NCBI GenBank assembly: GCA_039545355.1 | Contig: BCJJ01000009.1 | Coordinates: forward strand, 248,023 to 312,022 | Reading direction: 5' to 3' | DNA length: 64,000 nt | From: Trichosporon coremiiforme | Lineage: Eukaryota; Basidiomycota; Tremellomycetes; Trichosporonales; Trichosporonaceae | In this document: one piece after another, positions 24,484-35,806 of the stretch | How positions within the stretch are numbered: position 1 is the first letter of the stretch | Layout of the letters: each line of letters opens with the position of its first letter | The notes under the pieces: model-generated | Database searches by the model: none | What the model was told of the DNA's origin: nothing | The model's input: only the letters and a program-made list of their open reading frames with translations | Translations under genes and position numbers: made by a program

Positions 24484-24757
24484 ACCAAAGAGGGCCAGAG
24501 TAGAGCAGATTAGATGTTAGACAGTACCATAGATCATGTCGAAGCGTAGCGGCACTCTTGACTGCGGCCGGACGACCTCTGACGGGGAAAGGCATGTGCA
24601 CCACTCCACTCGGCTCTATCCCCCCATGCTGTCAGCTGAACGACGGCCTGGCCCTGCAGTGCCGGCTGCAGCTCCTTCGGTCAGTGCCAGAGCGCCTCTG
24701 CAACTCGCGAGTAATTTATACACAAAGCCCTTAGATGCATACAAATAGTACAATGTC

Positions 24758-27055
24758 TTACTCGAGCATGGTCTCGACGGCAGTCATGAGCCTGCCGTCC
24801 CTCACAGCCTCGACGATGCGGGAGATGCTAGTCCCGACCGTGCTTCCACTGCGGCCCTCGGCCACATCGCCCTTCCTCGCCTTGACGCCGAGCTCGTTAC
24901 GCACCGCGTCGTAAATCGTGCCCGTCCTACCCAGGACCTCAGACATGTCCTTGCCGCTCTCGGCGACAGCCGCGTCGCGCATCTTGCCATAAAGCGCCGC
25001 GGCGTCCTTACCGAACGAGGCCGCGAACCCAGACACGGGGGTGAAGTCGAGCCCGCGCGCGGCGAGGAATTCGACAATAGGCCCAACGAGCGAGCGAGCA
25101 GCGTCGGCGAAACGGGGTACAGAGTCCATCGAGGGCGTGGCGTCGAGACGCTTGCCGAGAGACTGGGCGCAGAGCTTGTTCAGTGCCTCGAGGTCCGACT
25201 CGCTGAGCGCGGGGAAGTGCGCGTGCAGGGTCGACTTGAGGAGTTCGGCCGCGTGGGAGCGGAAAGACACGTCCATCGCGCGCAGGTCGATGGCCTGCAG
25301 CGCGCAGTAGAGCTGCGTGGACAGCAGGAGGCCAAGGACCTCGCACGCCTCCATTGTCTTCCTGGCAGACACGAAGGCCATGGAGTTGACGCTCTGGTTG
25401 TGCATCTCGGTCGACTGGACGTGGGACGAGACGGGGTTGGCGAGGAACCCGAGTTCGGCGCAGTAGGCACCAGAGTGGATGTCGAGGCCCTTGCAGTGGT
25501 AGTTCGTGCTGGGCTCGGATCCGGCCAGGTTAGAGGGCAGGCCGCGGTTCATCTCGCAGTTGATCAGCTCGGTGACCTGCGCGAACGCGAGGCGGCCGAG
25601 GTTCTGGAGCACGATGCGGTCGCTGTCCATGGCAGAGGTCACGGACATGGCCTGGAAGTTGCCGCCGTGGTGGAAGGTCTTGCCCTCGACGTCAATCAGA
25701 GGGTTGTCGGTCGTGGAGTTGAGCTCGGTCTCGATCTGGCGACGAGAAAGGGCGAGGAGCTCGAGCTGGGGACCGATCCACTGAGCGGAGGTGCGGAGCG
25801 CGTAGCGGTCCTGGCGGAGGACACCCGCGTCGTCGGCGAGAGCGACCTCCTCCTCCTTGTGCACGGCGAGGGAGGAGCCGTCAAGCATGGCGCGCATGTT
25901 GGCCGCAACCTGCTTCTGGCCGGCGTGGGGGCGGATGGCGTGGATGAACTCGGCGAACGAGCCGACGTGGCCCTGCAAAGCCTCGACGGAGAGGGCCGTG
26001 TTCGCCTGAGCGAGCATGGCGAGGCACTCGGCGTCGTACTGCGCGAGCGCACCGGCAGCAGCCGAGACGGCAGTACCGTTGACGAGGCCGAGGCCCTCCT
26101 TGGACGCGAGCTTGACGGTGGGCAAGCCGTACTTCTCCAGCGCCTCGGGGGCGGAGAGGACGACGTTGTTGGCCGTGTCAAAGACGCGCACGTCGGGGTG
26201 GCCGCAAATCGCGCCCGCGATGTAGGACAGGGGGCTCAGGTCGCCCGAGGCCGAGATGGTGCCGCGCAGAGGGATGCAGGGCACGAGGCCGGCGTTGAGC
26301 ATGTCCACGATGGACTGGAGGACGCTGAGGCGCACGCCCGAGTGGCCGCGGACACAAGAGTTGACGCGCACGGCCATCGCACCGCGGACAATGGGGATGG
26401 GCATGGCGGCGAGGAGCATGCTGTCGTAGTCGCCGGACTGGGGGAGGAAACCGCACAGCTGGTGCTCGAGGAGGGAGAGCTGGAGCGCCTCAGTGTCGCT
26501 GGTGCGAGTGTCGGCCGAGCCACCGAAGCCGGTGGTGACGCCGTAGATCGAGGTGTGCTTCTTCGATTCCTTGAAGTCGACAGACTCCTGGATCTGGGCG
26601 TGGACCGAGGGCGAGATCACGGCCTTGGCGCCCTGGCGCGCGACGGCGACGACGTCGCCCATCGTCATGTTCTGGCCGTCGATCGTGATCTCCTTCACGG
26701 TGCCAGCGTAGGTGCGGGTGAGGAAGGGCTCGCTGCATGTTAGCACGGGGACGAAAGTTGGGCTATGAGGGCGGTGAGGCGGTACGATAGAGGGACATTG
26801 AGAGCAGTGCGGAACTCGGAGAAGAGCGGTGCCAGGCACGATGGTCACTGGAACCAGTGGCGATCGCCAGTAACCCAAGCATGCCCATCACTCAGTCACT
26901 CTTCCGCGCACAGACGAGTGACCGGCAGTTTGTTCGCCAAAACATGAGGAGGGTACTCACTGGAGACACTTGTCCCAGAATGCGTCGCCCGAGGGCTGGA
27001 ACGCGCCCTTCATGGAGGGGGTGTTGCTGATCTTGGTGTCGGCATTGAGGATCAT
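24758..27055 (-). CDS. Phenylalanine ammonia-lyase (fungal PAL/TAL)
   Basis: Deaminates L-Phe, and in several yeasts L-Tyr, to cinnamate or coumarate. Exons 27055-26961 and 26732-24758 join to 689 residues. The MIO cofactor forms from Ala193-Ser194-Gly195 in G-T-I-S-A-S-G-D-L-S-P-L. Other signatures are I-Y-G-V-T-T-G-F-G-G, N-S-T-T-D-N-P-L-I, E-M-N-R-G-L-P-S-N and H-N-Q-S-V-N-S-M. The selectivity region reads L-L-E-H-Q-L-C-G-F-L-P-Q. The His-Gln pair is typical of yeast enzymes that accept both Phe and Tyr, so dual PAL/TAL activity is inferred. The 228-nt intron splits a Leu-His junction and has a CTAAC branch point. A TATATAAT lies about 140 nt upstream. Confidence 0.95.
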
Positions 27056-28266
27056 GGTCACTCAGACGGGGTTCAAAGTTGTTGTGGGGGTGCTAAATGC
27101 GGGTGATGGGGTAGGGGTAGCTTGCGCTGGGAGTTGGTTCGGGTCAGATGAAACTGAGGATGGAGGAGACGTCGTTCGAAGAGAGACTCCCCATTATATA
27201 TCTGCTGATGGCCCGGGAGTCCGGAGCTGAGTGACTGTCAAGTTGGCTGGCAGCATTCAAGTGGGGTGCTGCGCACGCGCCTTTGGGTTAGGGGCACGGC
27301 GCGGCAAGTCCGGCGCATGCGGCAGCGCGGCAGCACGGCAGCACGGCAGCATGGCGGGCAGGAATAGATCTGGGAGCAGTGCACAAGGGGGCTCGGGGTC
27401 AGAGGAATGCGGGGCGGGGGCCTGGGTGCGTCATTGCGAGGTTGTGTTGTCCGATGTGTGAGTTGTCGTGTCTCCAGTTTGTTCCGGCCGGTGTCTTGAT
27501 AGGGCTCTCTGATACTAACCTCGGGAGTCAAGTCGAGTGGAGTCTGGACATTTCGGCCCCGTGTGATTGTGCACGCTAGGCCCTTTCATGTCCGCCTTAG
27601 TTCTGTGCTGTTGGGGCGTGTTCATTGGGTGATGCTCTCGGTGACTTCCGAGGAGCACATGCTTTGGGAAGGGATGGGAAGGATGGGAACGCTTGGAAAG
27701 AGAAGAAACACTCATCGGATCTTGGAGTGTGGCCGCCGACGATGCCGAGGATCCAGGGTCCGCAGGCGCGTTATCTGGACTTGTCAGGCACGGGTGCGGT
27801 CGGGTGGCGTCAAGCTGTAGCCAACGGAGATCGAATCCTCTCCGAAGGGTCAAAAGTCAGGTATTCATGGCCCAATCCCCCGTCCCCCGCAAAAACGCCT
27901 CTGACCGAATCCATCCTCATCCAAAGACAAGACGCGACGGGCCAGTCAACAACAACAACAACTGGACCCAGCGTCGTCCTAACGACAGCGAATGCAACAC
28001 CTTGCAGCACACCGAGCACCGCACACCACCACTCCCGCATCCCCTCCACCATCCCTTGACCCGCACTCGCTATGACCTGGCGCAATAACTCGCTGCGGGC
28101 TGCCCAACACCCGCTTTTTGGTCCCGCCCAGGTCTCGTTAGGTCGCGGGCACGCGCGGGAGCCAGCGAGCACCTGAACTTTGCTGGCCACCTACTGTCTC
28201 TGCATTCACCACACACTCTTTCCAACACTCTTTTCCAGCTCTCCCAGCACCTCTGATGCTGTAGCA
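27056..28266. other. Divergent promoter region
   Basis: Lies between the ammonia-lyase (-) and the SDR-exostosin fusion (+). A minus-strand TATATAAT at 27200-27193 serves the ammonia-lyase. CAGCACGG repeats occur near 27,330-27,350. No gene is seen. Confidence 0.5.
27193..27200 (-). promoter_or_regulatory. TATA box of ammonia-lyase gene
   Basis: TATATAAT on the minus strand, about 140 nt before the ATG at 27055. Confidence 0.4.
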
Positions 28267-31200
28267 ATGTTCCTCCGGATACGACGGACACACTGGCCCT
28301 GGGTCGTCGCCGTCCTCTTCGCTCTTTCCATCTCCACTTTCTACTATGCCCAGACGGTGAGTGCTCCCGTCTCTCAGGACTAACTCGCAGGACCTAGTCA
28401 ACTCCAAGGTTGTTGCGTGGACAGCGACCGACAACGTCCACAAGCCGGCGCCGTACGATGTGCACCCCTTGTTCGCCGACGTCGACCCGAACCCTTACAA
28501 TGCCGCCGGACCGAAGGAGACCGGACGCATCCTCGTCGTGGGCGGTATGGGCATGCTTGGTGAGTTCGGCGAACCTTTCCAAACTGACGCGCAGGCAAGC
28601 AGCTGATTCGCCGTCTCCTCGACGCTGGCAAGGCGGTCACGCTTTACGACGAGGTCGTGTATCCTGACGAGATTGATTCGATCCGGAAAGCGCACCCGAA
28701 GGGCAACTTAATCGTATCGCAGGGGCGTGCCGATCACCTCGCCAAAGATCTCCCGAAGGCACTCACGCGTGACGTCGTCGGTATTGTTAATGTCGCGGGC
28801 GTCAGCCGGATCGCCGAGTGCGCCGCCGACGTGGAGCGCTGCCGCCGCCTCAACGTCGATCACGTGCAGGAGCTCGTGTCAAAGAGTGCCGAGCGCGTGC
28901 GGTGGTTTATCGAGGCGTCGACGACCGAGGTCGTCGTGCCCAAAGGTGAGGGGCTGATCAACGAGCTGGCGCAGAGCAAGCTGGATGCTGAGAAATGGCT
29001 GGCCGATTTTGCGAACAACAATGCGTCCGCCAACGTTCACGCCGCCGCACTCCGCTTCGCGACAATCTACGGCAGCGTCAACGACCACCCCGACCGGCTC
29101 GCGCTCAGCATCGTGCGCAACGCGCTCTCGCACCGGACCATTCAGATGGTCGCTGGACATCAAACGGTCGACCTCCTCCACGTCACGGACGCGGTGAGCG
29201 CTATCGTCCTCGCGATGAACCACCTGGCGTCCAAGAGCGGTCCGAGCTCCATGGACGTTTTCACCGTGGCGCCGAACCAGCCTCAGACCGTCAAAGAGCT
29301 CATCGAGAAGGTCATGCGCCTGACCCGCTCCAAAAGTCCCGTCATGACAATACCCCGCGACGGGATGTACCCAGAGGTCGCGCCCACGGAGGCCGGTACG
29401 CGTGTGCCTGGTTGGGAACCGAAGGTGACGGCCGACGACGGGCTGCTTAAGCTCGCCACGAAGTTGACGGAAGAAACCGTCGCGTTTCTGCACAAGAAGC
29501 GCGAGGCGAACTGCCATGTGAAGCACACCTACAGCATCGCCGACGTCTTTGCGCTGGACGGGTGCAGCGGCTCCCTCGCGATGGAGAACAACGGCTACGT
29601 CGCCTTTGCACACATCAAGGAGGGACAGGAGAAGGACGGATCTTGGCCCGAGCCAGAGAGCGTGTGGCGCGAGACTGACATGCCGACGGACTGGACGTTC
29701 CACGTCAGTCGCTCGGGACGTGACTTCGAGCTCTCTTTGACTGGACCCACACGGAAGCGCGAGCCGGCCATGAACGTCACCTTTGAAGGACACGCGTTCC
29801 GCATCAAGGCCGTGGATGCCGACACTGGGCACCTCACACTGTCGCTGTCGACTGGAGCTCCCTATGCGCCGCAAAAGTTCGACAACGACTGGGAATACGC
29901 GCCAGAGGACACTGGGCTGTCATCCACCGTGTTCCGCATCACGCCGTGGTGCTGCCCGACCGCCCCGCCCTGGCCATTCTACGAGGACGACCCGTTGTCG
30001 AGCTTCATCATGGACGAGCGCGACGAATACCGGATCCGCTGGGGCAAGACGCGCCGCACAGAATTCTGCACCCGGCTCGAGAAGGCGTACACGCTCGCCG
30101 AGGAGCGCCTCAACGTCCTCCGCACGACGCAGGTGCCGCTCACTGGCGGCGAGATCCCCAGCTCCCTCGCTGGAGACTGGAAGGCCCGCGCGTACGACCG
30201 CGCATGCACGAATCTCTGCGACCACCCCACGATCTGTGTCGACACGGGCGACTGCATGTGTGTCGAGGCGGCGTGTCCCACGCGCTCGCGCACGCTGCCA
30301 GGCAAGCTGAGCTGGCGCGACGTCCTCCGCCCCAACGCGCGACGATACTTCAACCTCCACCCTTCGCTTCCGGCCATCAACGTGACCCGTGTCCCAGAGG
30401 ACATCGAGAACCAGCGCGAGAAGGAGGATCCAGACCACTTCGACCGGCTCCAGACCGAGTGGCACGGGTGTTACTCTGCCGACTCCGTTGCCGAGCGTGC
30501 AGCCAAACTCATCTCCAAACCCTTCCGGAACGACATGATGGTGTTCCTCCCGCACTGGGAGTATACGCTGCGCTTCCCGCCCGTGGTGGAGTGGGCGCAG
30601 CAGGCCGTGCAGAAACACCTCCCCGAGAGCTTCTACTACGGCCTGCTCCAGGTGCCCTTCACGTTTGACTGGGGCAAGTGCAACACGATCCTCCACCATC
30701 TCACGAATGTGAGGGAGAAGAGCCGGCCGGCTGAGGAACTGCGCCTAGCGTCGAGCTGGCAGCCGATGGGCGATCTCAACTCCCCCTGCTACAGCCCGGA
30801 CCAGGACGTGCTCATCCCGCCGCGGACGTGCAAGCAGGACGAGCTGCGTGAGGCCTTCTCAGACCCGGGCAAGGTGAAGAAGGTGTCTGAGCGCCAGACG
30901 CTGGCGACATTCAAGGGCTCGCCTAACGGGCAGGGCACCTCGCTCCGACTGAAAACCACCTGTCCCCGTCTCCTGCCGCCCGGATCGCTGCAGCCCGTCT
31001 GGGCCCACATCCCCGAGGGCAAGACCTATCTCGACCTGTTGGCCGATACGCGGTATTGTCCCATCCCATTCGGAACGGCAGGATGGACCTATCGTCTCTC
31101 CGACGTCGTGTACTCGGGCTGTATCCCAGTCTTAGTCGGAGACCAATCCCACATGACCTTCTGGTCCACGTTCGACTGGTCTCTGTTCAGCGTGCAGGTG

Positions 31201-31479
31201 TTCGAGCACGAGCTGGACCATCTCGAGCGTGTCCTTACTGCCATCCCGGAGGAGGAAGCTCAGCGGAAGCAGGACGCGCTCATGCTGGTCCGTGAGGCGT
31301 TCCTCTACCCTTCCGAGGGACACGTCGAGGACGCCGTGAAGGAGTATGGAGTCGCCAAGGACGGCAAAGACGGCAAGGAGGGATGGAAGAATGGCGCCGT
31401 GTTCTATGCCCTGCATGCGGCGCATCTCGTGCAGAAGACGAGGTACTATGCGCAGTGGCCTTGGCATCGGGACGAGTAG
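28267..31479 (+). CDS. Type II membrane SDR-epimerase / exostosin GT47 fusion
   Basis: Exons 28267-28356, 28391-28559 and 28595-31479 join to 1047 residues. A short basic N-terminus is followed by one membrane segment (about residues 10-28), the layout of a Golgi type II protein. Residues about 76-370 are an extended-SDR (UDP-sugar epimerase-like) domain with V-V-G-G-M-G-M-L-G. Its catalytic Y-x-x-x-K motif reads L-A-Q-S-K, so the Tyr is replaced by Leu. A mid-region of unclear fold leads to a Cys-rich EGF-like patch (C-T-N-L-C-D ... C-M-C-V-E). The last 400 residues are exostosin-like (GT47), with D-V-L-I-P-P, a R-x-x-L-x-x-F-x-G block, and Y-R-L-S-D-V-V-Y-S-G-C-I-P-V-L-V-G-D followed by F-D-W-S-L-F. 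Introns of 34 and 35 nt lie in the 5' part. A role in cell-wall or capsule polysaccharide synthesis is inferred; the acceptor is unknown. Confidence 0.88.
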
Positions 31480-34016
31480 CACGAGCGAGCGGCAGCGAGA
31501 GAGTGCGAGCGAGTGCGCACCCCGATGTGACCGATGTATGGGGCGAGGACGCAGACAGAAGAGTTGAAGAGTGGGTAGAGAGCAGCACGATATAGCATAG
31601 AGAAATGGTTGTTTTTGGTCTTACACGCATAGCATATGCATAGAGCTTTCTCACATGGTCTGAGAGTATAGGCAAAGTCGAGCATGCACGCGAGCAGACT
31701 GAGCCAAGGCTTCGGATGATGACAAGGGCCTAACAACAACACCAAGCGATAACGATAAGCCTGGTCAGGGACTCTGTCCCAGGGACTCTTGCCCGGCGGT
31801 TGCTGTTGAGCAAGTGCCTGTGAACGAGTGGCAGGCTCATTGTGGCGGATTTGGGCATATTGGGCTTAGACGGTCGGCCCTCCTCCAATTGCCAGGCGGC
31901 TTGACCAACATCGGAGATGCGTGCTGCATGCTGCAGAGCCCCGTTTGTGCAGGTGCGGTTCAATCATCTGTAGGTGGGGGCACAAAATCAGGGGCGCATG
32001 AGAGTTCGAGACAGGGCGTGGGGCGTGGTGATCGGAGAGCGCGGAAATGGGCGCAGAGCGGGATGCGTCGAGCCATGGCGGATCGAACCGGGCGGAGTGA
32101 CTCTGCCTGGACTTGAGAACATTAGACCACCACTGGCACGCATAACCGCCGCCAGTCAAACATCCTAAACCGGGGCGCGGTGCGTTCTGGAGTGACCAAA
32201 CCGAGGTCTCGCCCCGCACCGGTGAACTGGTTGGGCGAGGGGCTGGCGGGGCTGGCGGAGCTGGCCGCTGGAGCTGCGAGTTGAGCAGCTTCCCGGCCCT
32301 TGATGCATGAGCCCAACGCCTTAGAAAGCAGGAGCCTCTGGATCTGGATCACACGCTGTTGGGAAACGTCGTGTAGTTTGATGCTGTTTGAGGTCTGCTT
32401 GAGTCCGTCATAAGGTTGGCTACCAGGCGCCGCGGTGTAGGAGGCTGAAGAAAAGGCGAGGCTGTTTGCTTATCGGCTGCCTTGGTGCGCAAGATAGGTG
32501 CACTATCGGCACCGGTTTCTGGGATACGAGTGGAGCCGCCGCACTTCATAGGCCTAGTCGTTTCCGACGCTGGCCAGCTGGGCGTCGCCACCCTCGTCGA
32601 CCGTTGCCACCACGGACCGGGAGTACCTGTCGGGAAGCACGCCGTCTTCTTGGCTGCAGCAATGATACCGCAACGCTTCGGAGTGAGACCGAGTAAAGCC
32701 CATCTCATAGTTGAGTTTAACGTTTGCTGAGAGCAGGGACCGGGGACGAAGAACCCACGTTCGGCCGGGGCGAGATTTGCGAGGCGTACGAGACGTGTGA
32801 GAAGAGTTCCGAGGCACGCAGCAGCTCTTGAGGTCTCATAGCGTGTAGTCGAATTGATATTGTTCCGAGGTTGTGAGGGGGAGGTTGTGTGGGAAAACGG
32901 ACAGGATGGGCAGCTGCTGGATCTGCTTTCTCGGCAACGCCGTCGGCTGCTGTTCTCCGAGAGCGAAAAGGTCGCGTGCCTTGACATCGTTGGCGTCATG
33001 CCCTAGCTGGGCGGCGGCCATCCTGGAAGAAGAGAAGAAAAGCGTACCGTTAATCACGTAGACGAGCCGGGCTCCGAACCTTGATTCAGAGACGGAGAAG
33101 GACGGCCGGAGTTGAAACCCTGGGGTTGAGGCTGATTCGTTCGCTCGCCTCGATTTCTGTCGGCCCACCGACTTTGGTGTCGGCAGCACACTTGATGGAA
33201 GCCGTGTAATTGGAGCGATGCGAAGACTTGGTGACCCTTGTGGGCATGGGATTCCATGATGCGACCTTAGCGGGATACCGAGATAGTGCTTGTCGAGGGC
33301 GACCGTTCTAGACGTCAGGGGCCTGGACTATCTGTGCGGTCGTTGGCCGATCGGTCGATGCGATGCGGGAGCCGTGTGGACGAGCTTGCGAGCCAAACTC
33401 AATGCACTCGTCGGGAACGAGTACTACGAGTAGCTGCAGAGTGTGCAACGCGACGCGGGCGAGGAACGAGGGGGAGATTGGAAAGTGGAGCTGTGCGCCT
33501 AGGCGAAGCGCGAGGTGGAGGCGGAGTGTCAATGATAGCTTCCGGTTTGGCATTGTCACACCGCACGCTCGGCAAGGTCGAACTGCTTGTCAGCAAGCCT
33601 AAGCATAGCGTAAGGAGTCACACTGAGCAAAGCAAGTGCGAGCCTGTCTGTGGCCCATCTAACTATGTTCAGGTCAACAACCTCCGGCCAACATGAGCAG
33701 GTCAGCCCGTTCTCGGTCCAGTCATCCGCCTAGCGGCCCAGCAGCCCGCTGCCCTCCCCCCTCCTACGCTCTGCTTCCTACGATACCACCTGCGCCCTGC
33801 TGCCCTCCCCCCCCTTATTACTAGCGCTACTAGCGTCTCGCATACCTACGCACGCCAAGCTTGCAGCGCACACACGCTGCACACATGCCTGCCGGCCTAC
33901 CTCAAAATGCTTCCGCCGCTCGCCGCTCGCCGTCATCTGTCGTCAGCTTGTCCTTGATCCCTTCAGCACCCTACGCTGTCTTCCTTCTCCACCCCCTCTC
34001 ACATCGTAGCCCTCTC
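31480..34016. other. Intergenic region with weak coding signal
   Basis: No recognised family. A minus-strand frame stays open for about 170 codons between 33345 and 32836 and is listed separately. The end (33,700-34,016) is a CT-rich leader before the next gene. Confidence 0.4.
32836..33345 (-). CDS. Unassigned open frame, possible exon
   Basis: A minus-strand frame open for about 170 codons, from a TAG at about 33348 to a TGA at 32836. The first part is Ser/Pro/Arg-rich; the end reads more like folded protein, with D-A-N-D-V-K-A-R-D-L-F-A-L. It lacks a convincing upstream ATG, so it would need a 5' exon. The opposite strand and other frames are also partly open, so this may be chance. Confidence 0.18.
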
Positions 34017-35377
34017 ATGACTATACCTGCCCCCAAAACGCCGGCCGGAACGTGCAAGCGGTCCCACGACCTCATCTCCGTCACTCCGCCCGAAGCGCCG
34101 CGCAAGGCGGCTGAGCCCACGAACACAAAGGTGAGTCCCGCTTGCTCATCATACTCTTGAGATAATGTTTCCTCCGCGGCCCGCTGATGACAGCCCCATG
34201 CCGTAGCCGACAGCACCAGTTCACCGCTCGACTTCCTCTCTCGCATCCTCCCTAAGCCCCTGTCGCCGGCCACGGCCCGTGAGCCACAGATCGTCGGTTC
34301 TACCTCCCAAGCCGAAACCTCCGCCATTCAATCACAAAAGAGAGCAGGGGCTCTCAGCAGGCTGAAGAGAATCCGACTGTGGGGGAAGTACCCAGACGGC
34401 GACGCGGCCGGAGAGGGTGTCTCCGAAGCAGCTCGTGCCTCGACTCTACCGCGCCCACCCTCGGTGCGTGAAGAAGGACTTCGCCGGGTGAGGAGCGTCA
34501 CCATCACTTCGCCGACGCACACAGAACTGGATCCGCTGCCTCACCCCGGTCCCTCCACCCGCCGGAAAAGAATGAGGGCGCTGGGGCAGGGAACCAGAAC
34601 AGGGGTAAGTTCGACTGACATTCGGCCCCAGCTCGGATAGCTCGCTGACGTCTAGACCGACGGGACCTCCGCACAGTCAGCGGCGGTGACGAGAACACGT
34701 CTGCCTGACGATCCGGAACCCGAAGTACTTCTGTGGAAGTTCGCTGTCCAAGCATTCGAGGACTTCAATGGAGCAGGCAAGGAGGTGTGTAGGACCCAGT
34801 GGCTCCGCTCTAACCACAGATCACGGTCAACCGGCCGAAAAGCGTCCAGCTCCGCTTCCTGAAGCACGGCGCAGTGCTGCAGTACATCGCCAATCTCATG
34901 GAGGTCGAGAAGCTTGGATGGATAGAACTTCCGTTCCCGGCCGGAGTGTTTGCCGATGCTTCCCCCGGTACGACGTACTGGGCTAGGGTCAAGGAGACGG
35001 AGCCGCTCAACGCAGTCCACGGTGACCAACACCATGGCGACCATCTTGTCGTTGAGATTGTTGACGTAAACGACGAGATCGTGTACTGCTACTCGCGCGA
35101 GAGTCTCACCGACAAGTTGCAGCTCCAGATGGACATTTTCGGGCGCTGGTGGCGTGCTACACGCAAGGTTCTCGAGGGTGAGGACGACGCAGACGGTCCC
35201 CTCCTGGTATCAAGTTTGCGGACTCTGCAGCTGCAGCAGACCGCGGACCGCAAGCGGATTGAGGCGCTCGAGAATCGCATCGCGGCCCTCGAGGTTGATA
35301 AGCGGCGTCTGCACGAGGCGCTGGCGGCCTTCTGCGGCATATCGACCCCCAAGCCGCTCAACCCTCACGCCTCGTAG
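34017..35377 (+). CDS. Unknown protein with C-terminal coiled coil
   Basis: I do not recognise the family. Exons 34017-34130, 34194-34604, 34656-34784 and 34820-35377 join in frame to 403 residues. All introns (63, 51 and 35 nt) have GT donors (GTGAGT, GTAAGT, GTGTGT) and AG acceptors with CTGAC, CTGAT or CTAAC branch sites. Residues 1-200 are disordered, Pro/Ser/Arg-rich and basic. Residues about 205-330 look folded (L-W-K-F-A-V-Q-A-F-E-D-F, then L-G-W-I-E-L-P-F-P-A-G-V-F, then L-V-V-E-I-V-D-V-N-D-E-I-V). A heptad-like segment L-Q-L-Q-Q-T-A-D-R-K-R-I-E-A-L-E-N-R-I-A-A-L follows near the end. A nuclear or scaffold role is possible but not shown. Confidence 0.72.
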
Positions 35378-35542
35378 CTTTTCAGCCGTCCCTGCTCGTG
35401 TGCTAAGTAACTTGTTCACCTTATATCGCCCCGTGACCATGGTCCTCGATGTCCTGGCCAGCATTGTCGTCTGAGACAGCAAAGCCGTGCCCCTCCAAGG
35501 GGCATAAGCCCCAGGATCATGCCCCATACCTACGTCTTCCTT

Positions 35543-35806
35543 GGTCCGTCCAGCCGCCATCAGCCTCATGAACCTCTCACCTCGCACCTCTTCCAACGCA
35601 CCCACGAGATAACACCACTCAGTGGCCCCATTTCTGGTCCTATCCAGCCGCCATCGCCCTCATGAACCACATATCGCATCTCTTCCAACGCTCCCCCCAC
35701 ATCATGCCCCTGATTCGCGTCATCCCCGGTCCTGTCCGGCCGCCATCAACCTCATGAACCACATCTCGCACCTCTTCCAACGCACCGTTTTCTATTAGTC
35801 TCCCCG
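35543..35806 (+). repeat. Three-copy tandem repeat, about 92-93 bp unit
   Basis: Copies begin at about 35543, 35636 and 35728. Each contains GGTCC.TCC.GCCGCCATC, then CCTCATGAACC, then TCGCA.CTCTTCCAACGC. It lies just after the unknown coiled-coil gene and could be part of its 3' untranslated region. Confidence 0.8.

Noticed and set aside
25217..26743. 508-codon plus-strand open frame
   Set aside because: Antisense shadow of the phenylalanine ammonia-lyase, with the same composition artefact.
28879..29874. 331-codon minus-strand open frame
   Set aside because: Antisense to the SDR part of the fusion gene.
32460..32730. Plus-strand 82-codon frame with protein-like pattern
   Set aside because: Overlaps minus-strand open frames of equal quality; no start context or splice signal distinguishes it.
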